Source of the DNA: ARK-15 sp038880255
GTDB taxonomy: Archaea > Thermoplasmatota > Thermoplasmata > Thermoplasmatales > ARK-15
Assembly (NCBI GenBank): GCA_038880255.1
Contig: JAVZSA010000011.1
Span: 1 to 36,721, forward strand
DNA length: 36,721 bases
Direction of reading: 5' to 3'
In this document: positions 15,884 through 23,566 of the stretch, one piece after another
Numbering within the stretch: the stretch's first letter is position 1
Layout of the letters: every line of letters begins with the position of its first letter
The notes under the pieces: model-generated
What the model was told of the DNA's origin: nothing
Seen by the model: only the letters and a program-made list of their open reading frames with translations
The model's database searches: none
Program-made: the position numbers and the translations under genes

Positions 15884-16979
15884 AATTTTCAGTTTAATGA
15901 ATAGGGATGGAAAAGCGAGATATGGAATTTTGAAACTTCCACATGGAAATGTGGAAACACCTGTTTTCATGCCTGTTGCCACAAAGGGATCAGTAAAAAC
16001 AATACCATCTTGGGATCTAGAGAATTTAAATGTTCCAATGATAATATCAAATTCATTGCATTTATATTTTAGGCCAGGTATTGAGGTAATATCGTCATTT
16101 GGAGGTCTACATAACTTTATGAATTTCAGAAAACCCATATTTACAGACAGTGGTGGCTTTCAAATATTAAAGGAACATTTTTTAATAGGAGTAAGGGAAA
16201 ATGGCATATACTTTAGGTCCCCTTCAGACGGAATAAAGGTACTTCTTACACCAGAAATGAGTGCAGGGATACAAAATTCTTTGGGTAGTGATATAGCGAT
16301 GGCCCTTGATTATTGCATACCCTATGGTAAAAGTAAGAGAAGTGTGGAAAATGCAGTAAAACTTACAACAAATTGGGCTAAAAAATTCAAGGATGTAAGA
16401 AATGGGATTTCCTTCGGTATTGCTCAGGGAGGTGTTTTTATGGATTTAAGGGAAGAGAGTATATCACAGATAACATCACTTAATTTTGATGGCTATGCTA
16501 TTGGAGGCCTTTCCATAGGTGAACCAAAGGAATTAATGTATGAAATACTTGAAAATACTGTTCCATTATTACCAGAAGAAAAACCAAGGTATTTTATGGG
16601 TCTAGGATCACCCGTAGATTTATTGAAGGGAGTGATGATGGGAATTGATATATTTGATTCTGTTTTTCCAACAAGGAATGCAAGACATGGCATTGCTTTT
16701 ACATCTGAAGGACCAATAGATTTAAGAAAATCCGTATATAAAGATCAAAGGATTCCAATTGAGAATGAATGTGATTGCCCAGCATGTAAAAATTACACAA
16801 GAGCATATATACATCATCTTTTAAAGGAAAATGAACTTCTTGGCCTTTACCTTCTTACATTACATAATATAAGATTTATGATGATTTTTATGGAAAGAGT
16901 TAGGGAGGCAATAAGAAAAAATAATATTAAAAATTTATTTGAGGAAACTTTGGAAAATTATTCTAAGAAAAATGTTTAA
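15873..16979 (+). CDS. tgt: tRNA-guanine transglycosylase, bacterial-type (Tgt-like)
   Basis: 368 residues, the length of bacterial queuosine Tgt and far shorter than archaeal ArcTGT with its PUA region. Diagnostic segments are TPVFMPVATKGSVKTIP, GGLHNFMNFRKPIFTDSGGF (D92, general base), LGSDIAMALDYC, YAIGGLSIGEPKE and GIDIFDSVFPTRNARHG (nucleophile aspartate in GIDIFD). The zinc site is C300, C302, C305 and H331, with the same spacing as bacterial Tgt. The GGLSxGEP and PTRNAR signatures are those of the bacterial branch. The likely activity is base exchange of guanine in tRNA, possibly at position 34, but the incoming base is unknown and no preQ1 genes are in view. It overlaps the upstream protease gene by 11 bp. 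Confidence 0.85.
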   Translation: MSHEIFSLMNRDGKARYGILKLPHGNVETPVFMPVATKGSVKTIPSWDLENLNVPMIISNSLHLYFRPGIEVISSFGGLHNFMNFRKPIFTDSGGFQILKEHFLIGVRENGIYFRSPSDGIKVLLTPEMSAGIQNSLGSDIAMALDYCIPYGKSKRSVENAVKLTTNWAKKFKDVRNGISFGIAQGGVFMDLREESISQITSLNFDGYAIGGLSIGEPKELMYEILENTVPLLPEEKPRYFMGLGSPVDLLKGVMMGIDIFDSVFPTRNARHGIAFTSEGPIDLRKSVYKDQRIPIENECDCPACKNYTRAYIHHLLKENELLGLYLLTLHNIRFMMIFMERVREAIRKNNIKNLFEETLENYSKKNV

Positions 16980-17002
16980 TAAAAATTTTTCAATATCATC
17001 AT

Positions 17003-18592
17003 ATGGTGAAAATTTTAAGTGAAAATGAAATTGAAGAAAAATTGCTTGAAATAGAAAATGGATCAATAATTGCAATTGCAGGGTTTAACAATTCTGTTAC
17101 CCCTTTGAAAATAATGTATGCCCTTTATGATACTTATAAAAAATATGGATCACCAAAGAATTTATTCATTGAAATAGAATCGTTTCCTGGTGTACCAGGA
17201 ACTGGGTTAGATGTTATAGCAAAAGATCTTTATTTAAGAAATGATAGAGAATTTATTTCAGGTATGTTATTACCATACCTTTATAGATCGGATTATTTGC
17301 AAAAAATGGTTTATGAGGAATTTTTTGAAGCTTATTCATTTAGTATAGGTATAGCAACATCATTTTTTAGAGAAGTATCCTCTGGCAGACCAGGTGTTCT
17401 TACAAAGATTGGTTTAGGTACATTCCATGATCCTAGATTTGATAATTCAGCACTTAATGAAAAAGCTAAAAAAATGAAAAGATGTAATGTGCAGTTGATT
17501 AAGATAAATGATGAGGAATATCTCTTCTACACTGCTCCAAAACCAAAATATTCCCTTATTAGAGGATCCTATTCAGATTCAATGGGTAACATTACAATGA
17601 AAAGGGAGGCCATATATGGTGCAACACTTCCTGTTGCCATGGCATCAAAGGCAATGCCATCAAAGGGAAAAGTTTTTGCACAAGTAGAGGGAATAGTAAA
17701 AAATGGCACAATTCCTCCAAAGGAAGTTCATATACCAGGTCCATTAGTGGACTATATCGTTATTTCAGATAACTTTCTACACCCTCAAGCAGCCACGTTC
17801 TATTATGATCCAAGAGTGTCAGGGGAAATTATTCCAGAAATAGTTGAGATAAAAGAGGAAAAAATTATTCTTGATGATAGGGAAATAATAAGAAGACGTC
17901 TGTCACTTGAAATGAAAAATTTAATTGAAAGGTTAAAAAGGCCTATAATTGTAAATTTAGGCACAGGGTTACCTTCAGAAATAGGACCAAATTTAAAAAA
18001 ATTTGGTATTTATGAAAATGTTTATACAACAGTTGAATCTGGCCCGTGGGGTGGAATTGCATTATATGGTAATGATTTTGGAGCTGCAATAGCACCATTT
18101 GCAATAATACAGCAAGCGGATCAATTTTCATTATATGAGGGTGGAATTGCAGATGCTGCAGCATTGGGGTTTTTGCAGGTTGACAAATATGGAAATGTAA
18201 ACCCATCATTTATTGATGGTAAAATTCCAGGTCCAGGTGGTTTTACAGATATTTCAAATGGGATTCATAGGATATTTTTTGCAGGTGGATTTACAGGTGG
18301 TAAAAGAAAAATTAAAGTAAATAATAATAAATTGATCATTGAAAATGATGGCGAAATTTTGAAATTTGTAAAAAATGTTAAAAAAATATTTTTCAGTGGT
18401 ACTACAGCTATGAAAAATGGGAAAGAAATAATTTATATTACAGAAAGGGCAGTTTTTAAACTTTCCAATGAGGGTCTTATACTATTAGAAATTGCTCCTG
18501 GTATTGATTTGGAAAAGGATATCATTGAGAAAATGGAATTTAAGCCGATTATTGGCGAAGTTAAGGAAATGGATAAAAACATATTCATATAA
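17003..18592 (+). CDS. Acyl-CoA:acetate/propionate CoA-transferase (YdiF/PCT-like, fused alpha-beta)
   Basis: 529 residues with both subunits of a class I CoA-transferase in one chain. The alpha half begins near GSIIAIAGFNNSVTPLKIMY and includes GRPGVLTKIGLGTFHDPR and the GNITMKREA region. The beta half begins near PIIVNLGTGLPSEIG and carries the catalytic glutamate E345 in TTVESGPWGG. The GxGGFxDIS-like segment PGPGGFTDIS follows. It transfers CoA between short-chain acyl-CoAs and free acids; the exact acid is not predictable. It lies 23 nt after tgt on the same strand and may be part of that transcript. It fits with the ETF and acyl-CoA ligases at 27881-33363 in organic-acid metabolism. Confidence 0.85.
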   Translation: MVKILSENEIEEKLLEIENGSIIAIAGFNNSVTPLKIMYALYDTYKKYGSPKNLFIEIESFPGVPGTGLDVIAKDLYLRNDREFISGMLLPYLYRSDYLQKMVYEEFFEAYSFSIGIATSFFREVSSGRPGVLTKIGLGTFHDPRFDNSALNEKAKKMKRCNVQLIKINDEEYLFYTAPKPKYSLIRGSYSDSMGNITMKREAIYGATLPVAMASKAMPSKGKVFAQVEGIVKNGTIPPKEVHIPGPLVDYIVISDNFLHPQAATFYYDPRVSGEIIPEIVEIKEEKIILDDREIIRRRLSLEMKNLIERLKRPIIVNLGTGLPSEIGPNLKKFGIYENVYTTVESGPWGGIALYGNDFGAAIAPFAIIQQADQFSLYEGGIADAAALGFLQVDKYGNVNPSFIDGKIPGPGGFTDISNGIHRIFFAGGFTGGKRKIKVNNNKLIIENDGEILKFVKNVKKIFFSGTTAMKNGKEIIYITERAVFKLSNEGLILLEIAPGIDLEKDIIEKMEFKPIIGEVKEMDKNIFI

Positions 18593-18635
18593 AATTTTGA
18601 AATTATTCTACATGTTTTTTAATTTAAATATATAG

Positions 18636-18708
18636 AGCCACCGGAGGGAATCGGACCCCCGACCTGCTGATTACAAGTCAGCCGCTCTACCTACTGAGCT
18701 ACGGTGGC
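18636..18708 (-). tRNA. tRNA-Thr (anticodon UGU)
   Basis: A 73-nt cloverleaf: acceptor GCCACCG/CGGTGGC, D-stem GCTC/GAGC, anticodon stem GCTGA/TCAGC with loop CTTGTAA (anticodon TGT, reads ACA), T-stem GGGGG/CCCTC with one G-U pair and loop TCCGATT, discriminator T. CCA is not encoded and there is no intron. An AAGATATAAT box on the minus strand (18741-18750) lies at a suitable promoter distance. It differs from tRNA-Thr(CGU) at 2446 mainly in the anticodon and T-arm. Confidence 0.97.
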
Positions 18709-18802
18709 TATAAGTTCCTATTCTTTTCATAGGTATGCAAATTATATCTTAAAATTTTTCTTTTTTTTAAATTGATTATATTAATTTAGGATTAATTTTT
18801 TA

Positions 18803-18843
18803 ACCGTAGTTTCTCAATAATTTTAAGAAATTTAAACTACGTT
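18803..18843 (+). promoter_or_regulatory. Inverted repeat in the mrp promoter region
   Basis: CGTAGTTT (18805-18812) and AAACTACG (18834-18841) are perfect inverted repeats. TTTCT/AAGAAA in the interior extend the dyad, and AAC/GTT flank it with one bulged base. The right half overlaps a TTTAAA TATA-like box about 40 bp before the mrp ATG. This may be an operator or a hairpin in a leader. Confidence 0.45.
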
Positions 18844-18873
18844 AATTTTATTAATGAAATAATAATATTGGTA

Positions 18874-19692
18874 ATGATTATTATGCCAACAGATCTTTCA
18901 AAAATTAAACCAATTCTTCAGCAAAATACAAAACTGGAACAAAAAATGAAAAAAATAAAGTATAAAATACTCATTATGAGTGGCAAAGGTGGTGTAGGGA
19001 AAACAACAGTATCTGTAAACCTTGCATTATCTTTATCACTTAAGGGTAATAAGGTAGGTTTACTCGATTCAGATATTCATGGCCCTGATGTACCAATGAT
19101 GCTATCATTGAGAGACGCTCAACTTACTGGTGATGAGAATGGAATTTATCCGGTCCAATATTCGGATAATTTAAAGGTGGTATCAATTGGTATGATGCTT
19201 CCAGAGGAGGATGCACCCGTTATATGGAGAGGATCTCTTAAACATAAGGCCCTTCAGCAATTCCTGGAAGAGGTAGAGTGGGGGGACCTTGACTTTCTGA
19301 TTGTTGATCTTCCACCAGGCACGGGTGATGAACCACTTAGTATTGTACAATTAATAAAAGATGTAACTGGTATTGTTATAGTTGTTACGCCTCAGGAAGT
19401 GGCATTGTTGGATGCAAAAAAGGCGATCAACTTTTCTAAACACCTGAATGTGAGGATCCTTGGGATAATAGAAAATATGTCGGGAGCGATTTTTGGTGAG
19501 GGTGGAGGAGAAAATGCTGCTAGAAAATATAATGTTCCATTCCTTGGTAGAATTCCTATGGATGCAAGGATAGTAAAAGCTGGTGATTCTGGAAGACCAT
19601 TTATCCTGGAGGATTCAGATTCAAAAAAGTCATTCAATTCGATTGTTGAAAATCTTTTAAAGGAATTGCAGTCATCAACAAATTTAAAATAA
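18874..19692 (+). CDS. mrp: Mrp/Nbp35-family P-loop ATPase without cysteines
   Basis: 272 residues from ATG 18874; an in-frame TTG at 18868 and ATG 18883 (MPTDLSKIKP) are alternatives. The deviant Walker A is MSGKGGVGKTT (about 36-45), then GLLDSDIHGPDVPMM, the switch region VDLPPGTGDEP, VVTPQEVALLDA and ENMSGAIFGEGGGE. It belongs to the ApbC/Mrp/Nbp35 iron-sulfur carrier family. In canonical members a CPxC sits between ENMS and the FGxGGG motif; here that segment is absent and the whole protein contains no cysteine. It may be a regulatory or partner ATPase rather than a cluster carrier. The upstream inverted repeat suggests control of expression. Confidence 0.85.
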   Translation: MIIMPTDLSKIKPILQQNTKLEQKMKKIKYKILIMSGKGGVGKTTVSVNLALSLSLKGNKVGLLDSDIHGPDVPMMLSLRDAQLTGDENGIYPVQYSDNLKVVSIGMMLPEEDAPVIWRGSLKHKALQQFLEEVEWGDLDFLIVDLPPGTGDEPLSIVQLIKDVTGIVIVVTPQEVALLDAKKAINFSKHLNVRILGIIENMSGAIFGEGGGENAARKYNVPFLGRIPMDARIVKAGDSGRPFILEDSDSKKSFNSIVENLLKELQSSTNLK

Positions 19693-19848
19693 ATAAATTT
19701 AAATATTGATGGATATATCAAAATTTTAATTCCGCAAACGATAAGTTCACTTGATTTAGTGAAAAAAAAGAAAATGAGCAAAGGTATTTATATTTTAATT
19801 AATAAAATAAGAATGATAAGATAAGGGACAATTTATGTGTTAAAAGAT

Positions 19849-20285
19849 ATGTTGAAAACAAATAGAAAAAAAGAATATAGAAAAAGGAAAGAAAACAAGT
19901 GCAAGAAGGGAAGTTCAGACTGTGAAGTATTTAAAATAAATATAGAATAACTTATTAAACAAACAAGAAAGATAAAAAAAGTGAATATACAAGAACTGAA
20001 TGATTTCAAGGTAACTATGGATAAAATACCAAAGGATGCAGAATTAATTATTGCCTAGTCAATAGTTACAATTGATAAGTTTAAATATTGGTAAATAAAT
20101 AAGAATGTTAAGTCATCCTCATGCTCCAGATGCAGGTTATAATAAAGACCTAAGAGGGGTAAATCGATAGGCAGAAAAATATGGCTAAAAACATATTGAA
20201 CAAATTCCTTAGTATGTGGGAGCCGAGATTCCTCCCGAAAGGAGCTAAGTTCAATGAAACCTCCGATGAACCCGGAGGAGGATAA
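19849..20285 (+). pseudogene. tnpB: Degenerate IS200/IS605-family tnpB (OrfB) remnant
   Basis: Pieces of a TnpB nuclease are scattered over three frames. Piece 1 (19849-19950, then in the same frame past TAA to TAG 20056-20058) is a basic stretch, RKRKENKCKKGSSDCEVF, that resembles the basic helix region. Piece 2 at about 20104-20133 reads KSSSCSRC, then after a 1-nt shift GYNKDLRGVNR, which together match the TnpB zinc-ribbon start (TSxxCSxCGxxNKDLRG). Piece 3 (20163-20285) reads IDRQKNMAKNILNKFLSMWE, the DRDxNAAxNI motif holding the last RuvC aspartate, and ends at TAA 20283-20285. Large parts are deleted, including the second zinc pair, and there is no tnpA. The DNA of piece 3 is clearly richer in G+C than its surroundings. 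Confidence 0.7.
20231..20278 (+). ncRNA. Possible omega-RNA (reRNA) scaffold hairpins at the tnpB 3' end
   Basis: Within and over the tnpB tail are two G+C-rich hairpins: CTCC-CGAAA-GGAG (20232-20244) and CCTCCG-ATGAACC-CGGAGG (20260-20278). In IS200/IS605 elements the guide-RNA scaffold overlaps the 3' end of tnpB. Its survival while the protein frame is broken could mean recent decay or retained RNA function. This is inference from position and folding only. Confidence 0.35.
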
Positions 20286-20479
20286 GGGCGATGAGGCTCA
20301 AGAACTAGGTATGGATTACATACATATCCCTACTTAATTCAGAACCCTATAAGTAACATACAGCATAAAAAGGATTCATAATGTAAAAGCAAGCATTGTT
20401 TATGAATCTAGAAGCACTAAAATTGCATATTTGACGAAAGTCTGTCAACAGGGGGAAGTAAGATATTTCACTATTAACC
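20286..20479. other. Non-coding stretch after the tnpB remnant with two hairpins
   Basis: No gene found. GATTCATAA (20373-20381) pairs with TTATGAATC (20400-20408), and TTGAC/GTCAA (20431-20448) forms a shorter hairpin containing GACGAAAGTC. These may mark the right end of the former insertion element. Confidence 0.35.
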
Positions 20480-21427
20480 TTAAGCAAGGGTAAAAATATG
20501 CCTAACAAGGGATCTGTGTACCCTCATCTCATATTTTTCATTAATTTTAAAGTAATCCTTTGCTAAATCAATGAATCTTTCATCGGGCAACATTAGACTT
20601 ATATACCCATCATCAACTATTTTTCTAAATATTTGAAATGATCTTGAATATAGAGATTCAATATTTTCTTTATTTGTTGATGATCCTCTTCCATATGGTG
20701 GATCTGTAACCACCGCATTGAATTTTCCCAGTTCTAATGCTTTTGAAACATCTCCAAGATAAACCTTAGGTTCAATTCCAAAGTGCATTAGATTCATTCT
20801 ACAACCATGATACATTTTTCTACTAGAATCAATGCCATAGGAAATTATGTCCATTAACGATGCTTCAATCAATATACTTCCACTACCACAAAATGGATCA
20901 ATTATTCTATCGCCTTTTTTTACTCTTGCAAGATTTACAAGCATTCTTGCCATTTTTGGTTTCAATGTTAAATTTGTTCTAAATGGTCTTTTTTCGTTTA
21001 TTCTATGATTGAAATCTGGATCTATTCTCTCGTTTATTGCAAGATAATATTTATCCATATGAATGAGGAGTAATTTTATTTCAGGATTTTTAAGATTAAC
21101 TTTACCTTTTATTTTAGATCCCACAAATTTCTCCATTTCTTTACTCTCAATACCATTTTCATTAAAATCCCTATATCTCAAAGAAAATGATTTATCACCC
21201 AGATCCATTTTAATTTCTTCAGGATCATTAAATTCACCTAATATTCTTCCCCCTTCTCTTAAAAGTGCCGCTCTTGAATAGACCTCAGTTTCATTTTGAG
21301 TCTCGAAAATAGCTATATTTTTAATTTTTTTAATGTTAAAAATTTTACTTTCCGATTCAATTATGGCCTTCAATTCTGCAAAAGGGAGTAATTCATGCTC
21401 TTTAGAAAGAACTGCAATATACTTCAT
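20480..21427 (-). CDS. tRNA (guanine(10)-N2)-methyltransferase, Trm-G10/Trm11 family
   Basis: 315 residues from ATG 21427. A THUMP-like N-terminal domain (about 1-140, starting MKYIAVLSKEHELLPFAELK) binds tRNA. A Rossmann methyltransferase domain has motif I DPFCGSGSILIEA (177-189) and the amino-methylating motif IV DPPYG (242-246), which fits N2-guanine methylation. Archaeal Trm-G10 makes m2G/m2,2G at position 10 of tRNA. The longer start at 21445 is rejected, because the ATG at 21427 overlaps the stop of the small gene upstream as ATGA (21424-21427), a normal coupled junction. Its 3' end faces the tnpB remnant. Confidence 0.88.
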   Translation of the reverse strand: MKYIAVLSKEHELLPFAELKAIIESESKIFNIKKIKNIAIFETQNETEVYSRAALLREGGRILGEFNDPEEIKMDLGDKSFSLRYRDFNENGIESKEMEKFVGSKIKGKVNLKNPEIKLLLIHMDKYYLAINERIDPDFNHRINEKRPFRTNLTLKPKMARMLVNLARVKKGDRIIDPFCGSGSILIEASLMDIISYGIDSSRKMYHGCRMNLMHFGIEPKVYLGDVSKALELGKFNAVVTDPPYGRGSSTNKENIESLYSRSFQIFRKIVDDGYISLMLPDERFIDLAKDYFKINEKYEMRVHRSLVRHIFTLA

Positions 21428-21591
21428 TCCCAAGCCAGCGCACAAAGAACATAATTTTCCTTTATACCTATGAAATTTCTACATTTTTTACACTCTTTCA
21501 ATGGTATTATGTCCTTATACAATGGGCAATAAACCTCATTTTCTTTTATTTCCCTATATTTTGGTGCAATAATATCTTTATGTGATTCCAT
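21424..21591 (-). CDS. Small four-cysteine protein (55 residues), translationally coupled to Trm-G10
   Basis: ATG 21589-21591 opens a 55-codon frame ending in TGA 21424-21426, which overlaps the Trm-G10 start codon. AAGGTG lies about 6 nt upstream as a Shine-Dalgarno. Cysteines C22, C34, C37 and C50 (…YCPLY…, …KECKKCRNF…, …VLCAL…) suggest a small zinc or Fe-S knuckle. It starts 32 nt after folD on the same strand. I do not recognise the family; the coupling suggests a partner role with the tRNA methyltransferase or simply operon packing. It is easy to miss because of its length. Confidence 0.65.
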   Translation of the reverse strand: MESHKDIIAPKYREIKENEVYCPLYKDIIPLKECKKCRNFIGIKENYVLCALAWE

Positions 21592-21623
21592 TAAAAACAC
21601 CTTGATTAAATTAGAAAAAAGGA

Positions 21624-22475
21624 TTAATAAATTTTTCCCATAATTTCAAACGCATTATTTAGGGTTTGTTCAACAATAAGTATTGTTGTTACACTTCCAA
21701 CTCCACCTGGAACGGGAGTTATCATTGAAACTTTATCAACAAGGGCATTGAAATCCGCATCACCTACTATTTTTCCATCAATTGAATTTATTCCCACATC
21801 TACAACAATACTGTTTTCATTAATCATATCTCCTGTTAGAAAATTCGGTTTACCTACAGCAACAACAACTATCTCAGAATTTCTAGTTATTTCATGAAGG
21901 TTCTTTGTTTTACTATGACATATTGTTACTGTAGCATCCCTGTTTAAAAATAACATTGAAAGTGGCTTCCCTACAACGGGTGTCCTATTAATTATACATA
22001 CATTTTTGGATGCTAAATTTACACCGTACTCTTCAAGTATTCTTATTACAGCCTTTGGTGTTGAAGGCGAATGATCCTCAATGCCCAACATTAATTTACC
22101 TAGATTTATTGGATTCTGACCATCCACATCTTTGCGTGGATCTATGCTTGAAAGTATATTCTCCTTTTTTAAATGCTTAGGTAATGGCATTTCTACCATT
22201 ATTCCATGAACATCATTTCTTGATGAAAGTTTATTGAGAATATCAATAATTTCGCTTTCATGTGAATTTTCTTCAAGATAATGTATTTCACCTGTCATAC
22301 CGACATTCTTTAATGCATTTATTTTTGATTTTGCATAGATCTTTGAGGCCTCATCATTTCCAATAAGAATTGTATGAAGTGAAGCCTTCATTCCATATTT
22401 TTCACTAAATTCGTTTGCCCTTTGCCTTATGGTGTTTTCAATCTTCTTAGCAAGTGCTTTCCCATCAAGTATCAT
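21624..22475 (-). CDS. folD: Methylenetetrahydrofolate dehydrogenase/cyclohydrolase
   Basis: Interconverts 5,10-methylene-, methenyl- and 10-formyl-tetrahydrofolate. 283 residues, the family norm. The catalytic region ASKIYAKSKINALKNVGM carries the conserved Tyr and Lys. The signature DPRKDVDGQNPINLGKL follows, then STPKAVIRILEEYGV, the Rossmann region NRTPVVGKPLSMLFLNRDAT with CHSKT, VVAVGKPNFL, and the C-terminal TPVPGGVGSVTTILI. It starts at ATG 22475, diverging from the dUTPase-like gene at 22547. The 55-residue Cys protein and Trm-G10 lie downstream on the same strand, probably in one transcript. Confidence 0.94.
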   Translation of the reverse strand: MILDGKALAKKIENTIRQRANEFSEKYGMKASLHTILIGNDEASKIYAKSKINALKNVGMTGEIHYLEENSHESEIIDILNKLSSRNDVHGIMVEMPLPKHLKKENILSSIDPRKDVDGQNPINLGKLMLGIEDHSPSTPKAVIRILEEYGVNLASKNVCIINRTPVVGKPLSMLFLNRDATVTICHSKTKNLHEITRNSEIVVVAVGKPNFLTGDMINENSIVVDVGINSIDGKIVGDADFNALVDKVSMITPVPGGVGSVTTILIVEQTLNNAFEIMGKIY

Positions 22476-22546
22476 ATTTTACAATAATTAAAGAAAGTAT
22501 TTTTACTTTATCAAAATTTTTTAATATTGATGACCAATATTCATTT

Positions 22547-22999
22547 ATGTTATCCGATAGTACAATAATTGAAATGTTAAATAATGGGGAATTAAAAATT
22601 AGTAATTTTGATCCAAAATCACTTACACCAAATGGCTATGATTTAAAAGTTGATGAAATTTATGTTGAATCGGTGGGAAAAACCTATTCTATAGGTCCTA
22701 AAAAATTTTTTATTGTTTTATCCATGGAATATTTTGTCTTTCCTTCGGATATTTATGGACAGATATGGCTTAGAACAACATTTGCAAGAAAGGGCATATT
22801 TATTTCTGCAGGATTAATAGATGCGGGATTTGAAGGTAAATTAAACATAATGTCATTTAATTCATCAGATAATGAAATTAAGATAGAAAGAGGCGAAAGA
22901 TATGCTCAAGTAATTTTTATGAAACTTGATAGGAATCCAGAATTACCTTATAAAATTCGATCCGGGCATTATTTTGGTCAAAATGAAATAATTCGATAA
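22547..22999 (+). CDS. dut: dUTPase/dCTP deaminase superfamily protein, probably archaeal-type dUTPase
   Basis: 150 residues from ATG 22547 (MLSDSTIIEML). The earlier in-frame ATG at 22454 would add 31 residues not seen in the family and would overlap folD. Family features are SLTPNGYDLKV, WLRTTFARKGIFISAGLIDA, GFEGKLNIMSFNSSDNEIKI and GERYAQVIF. dCTP deaminases have a catalytic glutamate in the strand aligned with LNIMSFN; here methionine occupies that position, which argues for the dUTPase branch. It would hydrolyse dUTP to dUMP and keep uracil out of DNA. A membrane-anchored protein gene follows after 33 nt. Confidence 0.75.
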   Translation: MLSDSTIIEMLNNGELKISNFDPKSLTPNGYDLKVDEIYVESVGKTYSIGPKKFFIVLSMEYFVFPSDIYGQIWLRTTFARKGIFISAGLIDAGFEGKLNIMSFNSSDNEIKIERGERYAQVIFMKLDRNPELPYKIRSGHYFGQNEIIR

Positions 23000-23032
23000 T
23001 ATTATATAGGAATAATATTTTATGTGTAAAGA

Positions 23033-23566
23033 ATGAAAAAAGTGATAGTGCTGTTAGCAATATTACTTACGTTAATACCTTTTTTTACAGTGGCAAATGG
23101 TCAAGGTAGTACAACTTATCCCACAATAACGATTCATTTTCTTAATGGTACCAATGGAACAATAACTGATAGCATATGGAATGATTTAATTTTTCCAATA
23201 TTATTTTCAAAGACTATTTCAAAATACAATTGGAGTAATGATCCCCAGGCAAAGTATGTATTCTTTACCTACGACTTAAAAGGATTAAATCCATTTGGTG
23301 TTCAATTCGTTTTTGCACTTGAGAAATATACAAACATATCCTTTTATTCTGTAACTCAGGCTCTTCTATATGTAAGAACACTTCCTTCAATGCATCCAGG
23401 ATATACGAATGGCCAACTTCTAGATATGGGGGTTTTGCCAGGTTTTCCAAATAGTCCAATGAAATCATCATCATCAACCCCATTCTATCTCTCCTTACCA
23501 TTTATAGTGCTCATAATTCTGATAGCAAGTGCGTTTATAATGTATTTTGTTTTCAATAAAATATGA
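23033..23566 (+). CDS. Secreted, C-terminally membrane-anchored protein, unknown function
   Basis: 177 residues with an N-terminal signal peptide (VIVLLAILLTLIPFFTVANG, cleavage probably near 22-25). An extracytoplasmic domain of about 120 residues carries N-glycosylation sequons (N38, N41, N66, N101). A C-terminal transmembrane helix (about 152-173, FYLSLPFIVLIILIASAFIM) ends in a short tail. I recognise no family. The last bases overlap the Tsr3 start as ATGA, so translation is coupled to a cytosolic rRNA-modifying enzyme, which is an odd pairing. A short-lived or structural surface protein is one possibility. Confidence 0.65.
   Translation: MKKVIVLLAILLTLIPFFTVANGQGSTTYPTITIHFLNGTNGTITDSIWNDLIFPILFSKTISKYNWSNDPQAKYVFFTYDLKGLNPFGVQFVFALEKYTNISFYSVTQALLYVRTLPSMHPGYTNGQLLDMGVLPGFPNSPMKSSSSTPFYLSLPFIVLIILIASAFIMYFVFNKI

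Noticed and set aside
15873..16979. Possibility that the TGT homologue is DpdA (DNA 7-deazaguanine insertion)
   Set aside because: Sequence follows tRNA-type bacterial Tgt, including the zinc site and PTRNAR motif, and no dpd cluster genes are nearby.
18636..18708. The two tRNA-Thr genes as attachment-site repeats flanking an integrated element
   Set aside because: Both are complete tRNAs with different anticodons and T-arms, and the DNA between them is housekeeping genes with no integrase.
20100..20340. G+C-rich segment considered as RNase P RNA or 7S SRP RNA
   Set aside because: The conserved core sequences of those RNAs were not found, and tnpB zinc-ribbon and DRDxNAAxNI codons explain the segment.
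22454..22546. N-terminal extension of the dUTPase-like protein from ATG 22454
   Set aside because: It overlaps folD, is not family-like, and the standard MLSD start lies at 22547.
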